From: Paraburkholderia ginsengisoli NBRC 100965
GTDB lineage: Bacteria > Pseudomonadota > Gammaproteobacteria > Burkholderiales > Burkholderiaceae
Direction of reading: 5' to 3'
Assembly: GCF_000739735.1 (NCBI RefSeq)
Contig: NZ_BBJF01000005.1
Coordinates: 620,001-684,000 of the forward strand
DNA length: 64,000 nt
A model generated the notes under the pieces. It was not told the origin of the DNA. It saw only the letters and a program-made list of their open reading frames with translations, and searched no databases. The position numbers and the translations under genes were made by a program. Below are positions 1 through 7,767 of this stretch, piece by piece. Positions within the stretch are counted from its first letter, which is position 1; every line of letters begins with the position of its first letter.

Positions 1-167
1 ATTCATCCGTTGATCGCGTGGCTTCGATAGCGGCTGTTGGGCCGTCAGCGGCCACCGATCTGCGGGTCTATCGAGTAGCAGATTCCGCGCCCGGTGTGCC
101 CCTGCTCCTTGCGCCTGGTTGTCGGCGAGCCGCGCGCGTGTGCCCAGGTCAGACTCGGCGCCGGACT

Positions 168-1034
168 TCATCGCTCCGAAGCCGGGCCGAGCCTCGCCGC
201 GATATTCCGGCAAGCCGCCAGCAACGGCTCGATATAGCAGGCTCGCGCATCGCGCTGCAAGCGGAAGGTCGGCATGCTGATGCTCACGCAGCCGACCGCG
301 CGCCCGTCCGCACCGCGAATGGCCGCGCCGTAGCAGGAGATCGCGATTTCGTTCTCTTCGCGGTCCTCGGCATAGCCGCGTTGTTCGGTGACGACCAGTT
401 CGTGGCGGACTGCGTCGAGCGTGGTGAGCGTGTGCTCGGTGAAGCGTTGCAGCGGGGCGTCCTTGAGCAGCGCTTCGCGTTCGGTCACGCCGAGCGTCGC
501 GAGATAGGCCTTGCCCACCGAACTCGACGTGAGCGACACCCGCGTGCCGATGCGCGACGCCATGCGCACCGCGTGCGGGCTTTCGAGCTTTTCGATGTAC
601 ACCATCTCGCCCTGGCTCGGCACGGCCAGATGAATCGTCTCGGAGGTCACGTCGCGCAGTTCCATCAACGCGTCGACGGCCGCGAGTCGCAAGTCCGAGC
701 GTTCCCAGCTACGGCTCGCCAGATTGACGAGACGCGGACCGAGCCCGAACGTGTTGCCGCTTCCCGTGGCGACGATCAGCCCTTCGGCCTGCAACGCCGC
801 GACGATGCGGTGAACGGTCGGACGCGGATAGCCGCTCGCCGCGCTGAGTTTCGCGACATTCGGCGGGGTTTGCGCATCGGCGACCAACTGCAGGACGGCA
901 ATGAACTTGGAGAACGCGGCGGCGCCGGCAACGGTCTTGGCATCGGCGGCGCCGGCCGCGTTGGTCGCATTGGAGGCGACGGTTTCGCCGGTCTGGTTGG
1001 CGACGGAGGAAGGCTTGGAATCGGAGTTGGACAT
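168..1034 (-). CDS. IclR-family transcriptional regulator
   Basis: DNA-binding regulator of about 288 residues. After a low-complexity Ala/Thr-rich leader comes a winged helix-turn-helix (region around FIAVLQLVADA to YPRPTVHRIVAAL), then the IclR effector domain with the family's typical IGTRVSLTSSSVGKAYLA stretch and the C-terminal DREENEIAISCYGAAIR segment. The ATG at 1034 is preferred over an in-frame GTG at 1052; neither has a strong ribosome site. It lies last behind two dehydrogenases, an MFS carrier and a cupin on the same strand, so it probably controls them in response to their substrate or a pathway intermediate. The effector cannot be read from the sequence. Confidence 0.92.
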   Translation of the reverse strand: MSNSDSKPSSVANQTGETVASNATNAAGAADAKTVAGAAAFSKFIAVLQLVADAQTPPNVAKLSAASGYPRPTVHRIVAALQAEGLIVATGSGNTFGLGPRLVNLASRSWERSDLRLAAVDALMELRDVTSETIHLAVPSQGEMVYIEKLESPHAVRMASRIGTRVSLTSSSVGKAYLATLGVTEREALLKDAPLQRFTEHTLTTLDAVRHELVVTEQRGYAEDREENEIAISCYGAAIRGADGRAVGCVSISMPTFRLQRDARACYIEPLLAACRNIAARLGPASER

Positions 1035-1133
1035 CAGGCAAGGGTAGGGCACGGTTAAGCAATTATGCCGTTATTTTCCGGCCTGGATGTCGTCGATTCC
1101 GAGTCGGCTCGTCACGCGACGACCGCTCGTTCC

Positions 1134-1862
1134 TCAGGCGACCAGATAGCCGCCGTCCACCGGCACGACCGCGCCCGTCATGAACGACGCGGCCGGCGAG
1201 CACAAAAACGCGGCGACCTGCGCAACTTCGTCAGGCGTTCCCCAGCGATGCATCGGCGTGCGATCCAGAATCGCCTGCGAGCGGCCGTCGTCGTCCTGCA
1301 ACGCCTGAGTCAGCGGCGTTGCAATCCAGCCTGGCGCGATCGCGTTCACGCGAATGCCGTCGTCCGCATACGCGAGCGCGAGCGACTTGGTCAGTTGCGC
1401 GACCGCGCCCTTGCTCGCGCTGTACGCGGGCACCAGCCCGCCGCCGAAGAAACTCAGCATCGACGCCGTATTCACGATGCAGCCCGACGACGCTTTCAGC
1501 AACTCGCGCGCGGCCGAGCACACGCGCATCGTGCCGTTCAGGTTGATGTCCATCACCCGTTCGAACACTTCGATGCGATGCTCCTCGACGCGGCTGATCA
1601 CACCCGCGCAATTCACGACGATGTCGAGCCGCTCGAACGCCTGCATCGCGGCGCCGACGTCGTCGCTCGAACGCACGTCGAGCGTGACGCGGCGAATGCC
1701 GGGCGCGAGCGTATCCGGCGCACCTTCGGGCAGCGGCAAACCCGCCGCGACCGTCGTCGCGCCGAGCTTCGCGAGCCCGTTCGCGATCGCGGCGCCGATG
1801 CCGGACAGACCGCCGGTGACGAATGCGACCTTGCCTTCGAGTAGATTGTTCTGGAATGTCAT
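1134..1862 (-). CDS. SDR-family NAD(P)-dependent oxidoreductase
   Basis: Classical short-chain dehydrogenase of 242 residues. The dinucleotide-binding GGLSGIG motif is near residue 17, NCAG is at the end of beta-4, the catalytic YSASK lies near residue 150, and the C-terminal PVDGGY is typical. It would oxidise or reduce a hydroxyl/keto group on a small polar substrate. It starts 19 bp after the MFS gene, so the two are likely cotranscribed. Its pairing with a second SDR and a cupin suggests a short catabolic pathway for a sugar-like or aromatic-ketone compound. The substrate is unknown. Confidence 0.9.
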   Translation of the reverse strand: MTFQNNLLEGKVAFVTGGLSGIGAAIANGLAKLGATTVAAGLPLPEGAPDTLAPGIRRVTLDVRSSDDVGAAMQAFERLDIVVNCAGVISRVEEHRIEVFERVMDINLNGTMRVCSAARELLKASSGCIVNTASMLSFFGGGLVPAYSASKGAVAQLTKSLALAYADDGIRVNAIAPGWIATPLTQALQDDDGRSQAILDRTPMHRWGTPDEVAQVAAFLCSPAASFMTGAVVPVDGGYLVA

Positions 1863-1881
1863 GGGAGTCAGCAGCGAGTGC

Positions 1882-3183
1882 TCAGGTTGGTTGTGTCTTG
1901 ATGGCGTCCGGCAGCGGCGCGGGCGCCACTTCCTTCACGACGAACAGGTAGACGAACGCGGCGGCGAAGGCGACGCCCGCGCTGATCAGCAACGCGTTGA
2001 CGAACGAATGCGTTTGGTCGACGACGATGCCCGTGATCACCGGCGCGAACGAGCCGCCCAGATAGCCGCCGAAGTTCTGCATGCTGCCGAGCGACGCCAC
2101 CAGGTGGCGCGGCGCCGCGACGCTGACGAGCGCCCACGCGGTGCCGCTCGACATATTCACGAAGAACATCGCGCACGACACATAGACGATCGCGAGCGTG
2201 GTGCTCGGCGTGTACGCGGCGGGCACGGTGAATGCCGCCGCGCCGATCAGTCCGATGCACAGCGGCCACTTGCGGCTGCGGATCGGCGCCATGCCGCGCT
2301 TGAGCAGATAGTCGGCGATCACGCCGCTGCTCAGCATGCCGATGGTGCCGAAGATGTACGGAATCGACACCAGCCAGCCGGTATGCGCGATGCTCAGATG
2401 ACGCTCTTTCTCCAGATAGCCGGGCAGCCACGTGAGATACAGCCACACCATGTAGATCACGCCCATGAAGCCGAAGATCATCCCCCACGTGTTGCGCAGC
2501 TTGAACAGCGCGCCCCATTCGGACCAGCTCAGGCCCTTCGGAGCTGCGGCGGTCAGTGAGCCTTCTTCGAGGTGCGCCGTTTCGGCTTCGGTCAGCGTGA
2601 GTTCATCGCGGTTCCGGTAGAACATGTACCAGCCCACCGCCACCAGAATGCCGAGCGCGCCCATGATGACGAACATGGTTCGCCATCCGAAGGAAAGCAT
2701 CAGCACGGTGAGCAGCGGCGGCGCGATCATCGGTGCGATGGTCGACGACGAGATGAACATGCCGGTCGGCCGGCCGCGCTCGCGCACCGCGAACCATTCG
2801 TTGACGACCTTCGCGCCGGCCGGGAACAGTGGCGCCTCGGCCACGCCGAGCACAACCCGCGCGAACAGAAAATGATTGAGCGACTGGATGAAGCCGCCCA
2901 TCATCTGCGCGATCGACCAGACCAGCATGCCGAGCCCGAGCATCACGCGCGAACCGAAACGGTCGAGCAGGGCTCCCACCGGCAACTGAGCGAACGCGTA
3001 GGAAAGCGAGAACGCCGACAGCAGCAGACCCATCTGCGAAGCGGACAGATGCAGTTCCTCGCTGACCAGATGATTCGCGATCGACAGCGTGCTGCGATCG
3101 AGATAATTGATGATGCCCGCGACCGTCAGAAAGGCGACCGCGATCACCTGGATGCGTTTCAGACGCTGTGACTTCTGAAGCAT
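1882..3183 (-). CDS. MFS transporter, anion:cation symporter (ACS) type
   Basis: Major facilitator of 433 residues with about 12 hydrophobic segments. The first helix region contains NYLDRSTLSIA, and the loop after helix 2 carries GALLDRFGSRVMLG, both characteristic of the ACS family that imports organic anions such as hexuronates, tartrate, phthalate or 4-hydroxyphenylacetate. The ATG at 3183 has an AGGAG site (AGGAGACAAAC-ATG). It is first of a two-gene unit with the downstream SDR and probably imports the compound those enzymes use. Confidence 0.92.
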   Translation of the reverse strand: MLQKSQRLKRIQVIAVAFLTVAGIINYLDRSTLSIANHLVSEELHLSASQMGLLLSAFSLSYAFAQLPVGALLDRFGSRVMLGLGMLVWSIAQMMGGFIQSLNHFLFARVVLGVAEAPLFPAGAKVVNEWFAVRERGRPTGMFISSSTIAPMIAPPLLTVLMLSFGWRTMFVIMGALGILVAVGWYMFYRNRDELTLTEAETAHLEEGSLTAAAPKGLSWSEWGALFKLRNTWGMIFGFMGVIYMVWLYLTWLPGYLEKERHLSIAHTGWLVSIPYIFGTIGMLSSGVIADYLLKRGMAPIRSRKWPLCIGLIGAAAFTVPAAYTPSTTLAIVYVSCAMFFVNMSSGTAWALVSVAAPRHLVASLGSMQNFGGYLGGSFAPVITGIVVDQTHSFVNALLISAGVAFAAAFVYLFVVKEVAPAPLPDAIKTQPT

Positions 3184-3240
3184 GTTTGTCTCCTGCGCAA
3201 GAGGTCTTGCGAGTGTGTTTGGAATAGTGCGGATGCGAGG

Positions 3241-3288
3241 CTACGGCGAGATCTACAACAGGCACTACAGTAGACTCTACAATGGGGA
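3241..3288. repeat. Four CTAC units at exact 12-bp spacing
   Basis: CTAC starts at 3241, 3253, 3265 and 3277, giving units CTACGGCGAGAT, CTACAACAGGCA, CTACAGTAGACT and CTACAATGGGGA. They fill the gap between the MFS start and the end of the upstream SDR. They also form a TCTAC...GTAGA inverted pair (3252-3256/3270-3274). Their position suggests a regulator-binding array for the MFS promoter. This is seen directly; the function is inferred. Confidence 0.45.
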
Positions 3289-3290
3289 AA

Positions 3291-4028
3291 TCAGTAAGTC
3301 GCGCGTCCTCCGGACAGATCGAAAATCGCGCCGGTGCTGAACGAACAGGAATCCGAACAAAGCCACAAGACCAGTTGCGCGACTTCATCCGGCGTGCCGA
3401 GTCGTGCCATCGGGCTCTTGTCGATCATCGTTTGCACATGAGCCGGCGACATCTGCGTGAGCAGCGTGGTTTCCACCGCTGCGGGCGCGATGCCGTTCAC
3501 GAGGATGCCGGTCCGCGCCAGTTCCTTGCCGAGCGACTTGGTCAGCGCAATCACACCGGCCTTCGCCGCGCTGTACGCGGAAGCATTCGGCGTGCCTTCC
3601 TTGCCGGCCAGCGACGCGACATTGACGATGCGACCCGCGTTCGCGCGCCGCATCGCCGGCACGACGAAACGGCTCACGTGATACGTGCCGAGCAGATTCA
3701 CGTCGATCACGCGCTGCCATTCGAGCGGATCGTATTCGTCGAGCGGCAACGTGGGGCCCGCGTAGCCCGCGTTGTTCACCAGGTAGTCGATGCGGCCGTA
3801 CGCGTCGAGCGTCGCCGCAAGCGCGGCTTCGATCGACTCGGGACGCGTGATATCGACCGCGAAGTGACGCGTATCCTGCTCGCCGGGCACGCGGTCCCAG
3901 TTGACCGCCACCGCGCTATTGCGCGCGAACGCATCGCAGATCGCGCGGCCGATCCCGCCGGCCGCACCCGTCACGACCGCGACGCGCCCCGAGAAATCGT
4001 AGCGGGCGAGGCTGGCGGGCGTGCTCAT
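3291..4028 (-). CDS. SDR-family oxidoreductase
   Basis: Short-chain dehydrogenase of 245 residues, FabG-like. It has GAAGGIG near residue 20, NNAGYAG, the catalytic YSAAKAG, and ends in a DLSGGRATY tail. Its start overlaps the upstream cupin stop by 4 bp (ATGA), so the two are translationally coupled. It probably acts on the product or precursor of the cupin reaction. A role in aromatic ketone or sugar-acid breakdown is possible but not shown. Confidence 0.9.
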   Translation of the reverse strand: MSTPASLARYDFSGRVAVVTGAAGGIGRAICDAFARNSAVAVNWDRVPGEQDTRHFAVDITRPESIEAALAATLDAYGRIDYLVNNAGYAGPTLPLDEYDPLEWQRVIDVNLLGTYHVSRFVVPAMRRANAGRIVNVASLAGKEGTPNASAYSAAKAGVIALTKSLGKELARTGILVNGIAPAAVETTLLTQMSPAHVQTMIDKSPMARLGTPDEVAQLVLWLCSDSCSFSTGAIFDLSGGRATY

Positions 4029-4546
4029 CGGATGAACTGGTCCACGTAGTCTTCACCGAGGCCGACCGCCGCGTAGTGCTTGCGGCACATGTCGATTTTG
4101 GTGAACACGTCCTCGTAGCCGGTGTAGTTGCCGTATGGGTCGCAGTAGAACATCACGCCGTTGACCTGGAAGTACGTGATCATTTCCTCGACGTCGTCGG
4201 GCACGTAGAGCGTGTGCGTTTCGCCGGGCGGCTCGTACACGTAGCTGCCTTCGGTGGCTTCCCAGTCATGCTCCAGATAACGCCAGCGGCCCTTGAGCAC
4301 CATCCCGTGCACGCTTTGCGGATGACGATGGCGGCTCAGTACGCCCGATTTCCGAACCCGCAGCAGGTTCATCCAGTAGCCCTGCGACGCGTTCAGACAC
4401 AGGGGGCGGAACGATACGTTTTCGGCTTGCGGGACCCAGACGCGCTCATCGGTCGGGATCGCGAACGGAACGACGATTTCCTGTTGCGCTTCCTTCGGGA
4501 ACGGCAACTGGTATGGCGTCATGGGGGAGTGGCTAGCCTCTGGCAT
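4025..4546 (-). CDS. Cupin-domain protein, 2,4'-dihydroxyacetophenone dioxygenase-like
   Basis: Single-domain cupin of about 173 residues. The first cupin motif reads SRHRHPQSVHGMVLKG and the second has PPGETHTLY, supplying the His ligands of a mononuclear metal site; the overall pattern matches the 2,4'-dihydroxyacetophenone dioxygenase group. I chose the ATG at 4546 because AAAGGA lies 7 bp upstream; a second ATG at 4522 has no site, and the longer reading frame up to 4711 has no conserved N-terminus. It is first in its transcript and directly downstream of the palindromic operator. A cleavage dioxygenase or a sugar isomerase-like cupin are both possible. Confidence 0.75.
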   Translation of the reverse strand: MPEASHSPMTPYQLPFPKEAQQEIVVPFAIPTDERVWVPQAENVSFRPLCLNASQGYWMNLLRVRKSGVLSRHRHPQSVHGMVLKGRWRYLEHDWEATEGSYVYEPPGETHTLYVPDDVEEMITYFQVNGVMFYCDPYGNYTGYEDVFTKIDMCRKHYAAVGLGEDYVDQFIR

Positions 4547-4561
4547 GGGGATCCTTTTGAA

Positions 4562-4589
4562 ATGTCCGCATTGTGGACATGAAGTCCAC
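4562..4589. promoter_or_regulatory. Palindromic operator candidate (IclR-type) upstream of the cupin gene
   Basis: GTGGAC-ATGAA-GTCCAC (4573-4589) is a perfect 6-bp inverted repeat with a 5-bp spacer. It overlaps a second dyad ATGTCC-N7-GGACAT (4562-4580). The core TGGACATGAAGTCCA resembles the 15-bp TGGA...TCCA palindrome described for E. coli IclR. It lies 16-43 bp upstream of the cupin start, where a repressor would block the promoter. The likely ligand is the IclR protein at 168-1034 (inference). Confidence 0.5.
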
Positions 4590-4758
4590 GATATGGCTAT
4601 TATCGGAATGCCTTTGATCGAGGTCAATCCTGGGGAAATCACTGACCACGCCCGCAGCGCGGCGCGGCGCGGTCCTCGACTGTTTCGGCGTGGCGCGATC
4701 GACGTCTCCAAAGCGCCGAGAATCTCCGCCCGGCGGCCCCTCGTGATCGCTCACCATC

Positions 4759-4791
4759 TTTAAGCCTCCTTTAAGTGGCGGCCCCTACAGT
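4759..4791 (+). promoter_or_regulatory. PmrA/QseB-like direct repeat with -10 box
   Basis: TTTAAG-CCTCC-TTTAAG (4759-4775) is an exact direct repeat with an 11-bp period, matching the (C/T)TTAA(G/T)-N5-(C/T)TTAA(G/T) pattern bound by PmrA/QseB-type response regulators. A plausible -10 (TACAGT, 4786-4791) follows 10 bp later, the usual geometry for an activator replacing the -35. It would drive the Do protease gene at 4830. Confidence 0.5.
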
Positions 4792-4829
4792 ACGCAACCT
4801 CCACGTAACCCACCGCACATTCCCAGACT

Positions 4830-6248
4830 ATGACCACGAAGAAATATTGGCGCGGCAGCGCTGCCGCTTGCGTCGTGCTCGCGATCGCCGGTACTTATGC
4901 GATCAGCCATCGCCAGGCCGACGCCGCCGTCGGCGAGGCGCACGGCGAGGTCGCCGGCGCGGGCGCTTCGTCAGGCATCACCGGTACGCGTTCGTCGGCG
5001 CCGGACTTCTCCGGCATCGTGACGCGCTACGGCGCGGCGGTCGTGCACATCGGCGCCAAGCAGGCCGCGACCGGTGGCGAGGATGGCGAAGGCGGGCACG
5101 GCGGCGAAGCGCTCGGATCGGGCTTCATCATCAGCCAGGACGGCTACGTGCTGACGAACAACCACGTCGTCGAAGGTGCCGAGAAGGTCACCGTGAAGCT
5201 GACGGACGGCCGCGAATTTCGCGCTCGCGTGGTCGGCACCGACAAGACTTCCGACGTCGCCGTGCTGAAGATCGAGGCCTCGAATCTGCCGACCGTGAAG
5301 ATCGGCGACCCGGCCAACAGCAAGGTCGGCGAATGGGTGGTGGCGATCGGCTCGCCGTACGGCTTCGACAGCACGGTGACCTCGGGCATCATCAGCGCAA
5401 AGGCTCGCCAGTTCTCCGACGACAGCCCGATCCCGTTCATTCAAACCGACGTGCCGGTCAATCCGGGCAACTCGGGCGGTCCGCTGTTCAATCTGAACGG
5501 CGAAGTCATCGGCATCAACTCGATGATCTACTCGCGCACCGGCGGCTTCCAGGGTCTGTCGTTCGCGATTCCGATCGACGCAGCGATGCACGTGAAGGAC
5601 CAACTCGTGCGCACCGGCCATGTGAGCCGCGGCCGCATTGGCGTGGGCGTGCAGCCGGTCAGCGCCGAGCAGGCGAAGTCGCTCGGCCTCGCGTCGACGC
5701 ACGGCGCGCTGGTCGGCTCGATCGATCCGAGCGGCCCGGCCCAGGCGGCCGGTTTGCGCCAGGGCGATGTGATCGTCAGCGTGAACGGCACGCGCATCGA
5801 GGGCACGCGCGAACTGGTGGGCCAGGTCTCCCAACTGACGCCGGGCAGCATCGCGACGATCAGCGTGTGGCGTAACGGCGCCGAGCACAAGCTGTCGGTG
5901 ACGGTCGGCGCGCAGTCGTCGCAACTGGCGTCCGCGACGCCGCGCGCGCCGCAACTGCAACAGCAGCCGGAGCAGCAGGCTCGTCCGCGTCTCGGCGTGG
6001 CGGTTCGTCCGCTCACCGCCGACGAGCAACAGGAAGCGTCGCTGCCTGGCGGTGTGGTCGTGCAACAGGCGGGTGGTCCGGCTGCCGCTGCGGGCATCCA
6101 GGCCGGCGACATCATCGTCGCGGTGGACGGCAAGCTGATTCGCAACGTTCAGCAGCTCAAGCAGATGATCACGCAGGCCGACGACAGCGTTTCGCTGACC
6201 GTGGTGCGCGATGGTGAAGAAGCGTCGGTGACCGTGAACCTCGGCTGA
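4830..6248 (+). CDS. Do-family (DegP/DegQ/MucD-like) periplasmic serine endoprotease
   Basis: Envelope quality-control protease of 472 residues. An N-terminal membrane/signal segment is followed by a trypsin-like domain with catalytic His112 (NNHVV), Asp142 (SDVAVLKI) and Ser215 (PGNSGGPLF). Two PDZ domains follow (about 275-365 and 395-470), joined by a Gln/Pro-rich linker. Length and layout are standard for the family. It degrades or refolds misfolded periplasmic proteins. Monocistronic; the PmrA-like repeat upstream suggests induction by envelope stress or metal signals. Confidence 0.95.
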   Translation: MTTKKYWRGSAAACVVLAIAGTYAISHRQADAAVGEAHGEVAGAGASSGITGTRSSAPDFSGIVTRYGAAVVHIGAKQAATGGEDGEGGHGGEALGSGFIISQDGYVLTNNHVVEGAEKVTVKLTDGREFRARVVGTDKTSDVAVLKIEASNLPTVKIGDPANSKVGEWVVAIGSPYGFDSTVTSGIISAKARQFSDDSPIPFIQTDVPVNPGNSGGPLFNLNGEVIGINSMIYSRTGGFQGLSFAIPIDAAMHVKDQLVRTGHVSRGRIGVGVQPVSAEQAKSLGLASTHGALVGSIDPSGPAQAAGLRQGDVIVSVNGTRIEGTRELVGQVSQLTPGSIATISVWRNGAEHKLSVTVGAQSSQLASATPRAPQLQQQPEQQARPRLGVAVRPLTADEQQEASLPGGVVVQQAGGPAAAAGIQAGDIIVAVDGKLIRNVQQLKQMITQADDSVSLTVVRDGEEASVTVNLG

Positions 6249-6297
6249 TCGGCCGATGGGACATTGACGAACGGCACCGTGCGCCACGCGTAGTGCC

Positions 6298-7767
6298 TCA
6301 ATTGGACTGGTTGCTCCCGACCGCCTGCACCTGCGGCGCGTCGGGGCCACCGCCCAGTGCAACATAAAGCGACACGCCGTTCTGCAGCGCGGTGGCGCGA
6401 AGCTGAATCAGCTGCTGCTCGGCGGAGAAAAGATTGCGCCGCGCATCCACCACTTCCAGATAGATCGAGATCCCATTCTCATAGCGAAGCTCGGCCGTCT
6501 CGGCGAGTTGCCGCTGCGCCTCGACCGCCTGTTCCTGCGCGGTAATCTGTTCCCTGTACCGTTGCCGTCCGATCAATGCATCGGACACCTCACGAAATGC
6601 CGTCTGCACGGTGCGCTGATAATCGGCGACCAGTTCATCGCGTCGCGCGCGCGTCTGCGCGAGTTGCGCCTGACGCTGGCCGGCATCGAAGATCGGCATC
6701 GCGACCAGTGCGCCCACCGACCACGCCTGCTTGCCCGGCACGAACAGGTCGCTCAGTTCCGCCGACACATAACCGAAATTTCCCGTCAGTGCGATGCGCG
6801 GGAAGAAGTCCGCGCGCGCCGCGCCGATATCCGCGTTCGCCGCGCGCAGCTGCTGCTCGGCCTGCACGATGTCGGGCCGATTGACGAGCAACGCCGACGG
6901 CAGGCCGGGGTCCAGTTCGTTGAACTGTTTGGCGTCGGCGATCCGCGCGGCCTGGGGTAGCGTGTCCCGCAGCGTCTCCGGCATCGGTCCGCCGACCAGC
7001 ACCTCCAGTTGATTGCGCTGTTGCGCGGTCGTCCTTTGCAGTTCCGCCAACTGGGTCTGCGCCTGCGTGACGAGTATGGCGGCCTGCTCGTAATCGACCA
7101 TCGACGTGACGCCCGCATCGAGCCGCAGCTTCGCGACCTCCAGCGCGTAGCGGCGGCTTTCGAGCGTCCGCTCCGCGAGTTCGATGCCTTCCTCGCCCGA
7201 GCGGATCGCGTAATAGATCGCCGCGACATTGCCGATCAGCGACAGACGGAACGCGCGCTGCGCATCGACGGTCGCCAGATAGCGCAGGCGTGCGGCTTCG
7301 CTCAGGTTGCGTACGCGTCCCCAGAAATCCAGCTCGAACGTCGTCACCGCTGCCTGCACGTTGTACTGATTGAACTGGATCGACGTGTCGCTGTTGCCGA
7401 ATTCCGGATCGATCGAAGCGAGTGGCGCCTTGGTGCGCGTCGCGCCCGCGTTCACGTTGACTTGCGGGAAGCGCTGCGCGTTCTGGATGCGATAGAACGC
7501 GCGCGCCTGTTCGATGCGCGCGACCGACGCCGCCAGATCGCGGTTGCGTTGCAGCGCCGTCGCAATCAGCAGCTTCAGGTGCGGATCGGCGAAGAATGTT
7601 TCCCAGTCGATCTCGGTGGCCAGGTGCGTGCCTTCGGCGTTGGGCGTCGCCTGCGTGTCGAAGCGCCCGGCGATCGGCAGTTCGGGCTGGCGATAGGTCG
7701 GCGCGAAATTGCACGCGGCCAGCGAGCAGACGAGCGGCAGCAGCGGGATGAGCAGGCGCCTACGCAT
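6298..7767 (-). CDS. RND efflux outer-membrane factor lipoprotein (OprM/NodT type)
   Basis: TolC-like outer-membrane channel of about 489 residues. The chosen start (7767) gives a lipoprotein signal (MRRRLLIPLLPLVCSLAAC) with Cys19 as acylation site and a GGGAGG ribosome site. The body is the repeated long-helix outer-membrane efflux domain, with two copies of the family's A-x-Q-A-R and T-L-x-S-R-R-type patterns. It overlaps the end of the RND pump gene by 8 bp and is third in the adaptor-pump-channel operon. It forms the exit duct for the drug efflux complex. Confidence 0.93.
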   Translation of the reverse strand: MRRRLLIPLLPLVCSLAACNFAPTYRQPELPIAGRFDTQATPNAEGTHLATEIDWETFFADPHLKLLIATALQRNRDLAASVARIEQARAFYRIQNAQRFPQVNVNAGATRTKAPLASIDPEFGNSDTSIQFNQYNVQAAVTTFELDFWGRVRNLSEAARLRYLATVDAQRAFRLSLIGNVAAIYYAIRSGEEGIELAERTLESRRYALEVAKLRLDAGVTSMVDYEQAAILVTQAQTQLAELQRTTAQQRNQLEVLVGGPMPETLRDTLPQAARIADAKQFNELDPGLPSALLVNRPDIVQAEQQLRAANADIGAARADFFPRIALTGNFGYVSAELSDLFVPGKQAWSVGALVAMPIFDAGQRQAQLAQTRARRDELVADYQRTVQTAFREVSDALIGRQRYREQITAQEQAVEAQRQLAETAELRYENGISIYLEVVDARRNLFSAEQQLIQLRATALQNGVSLYVALGGGPDAPQVQAVGSNQSN

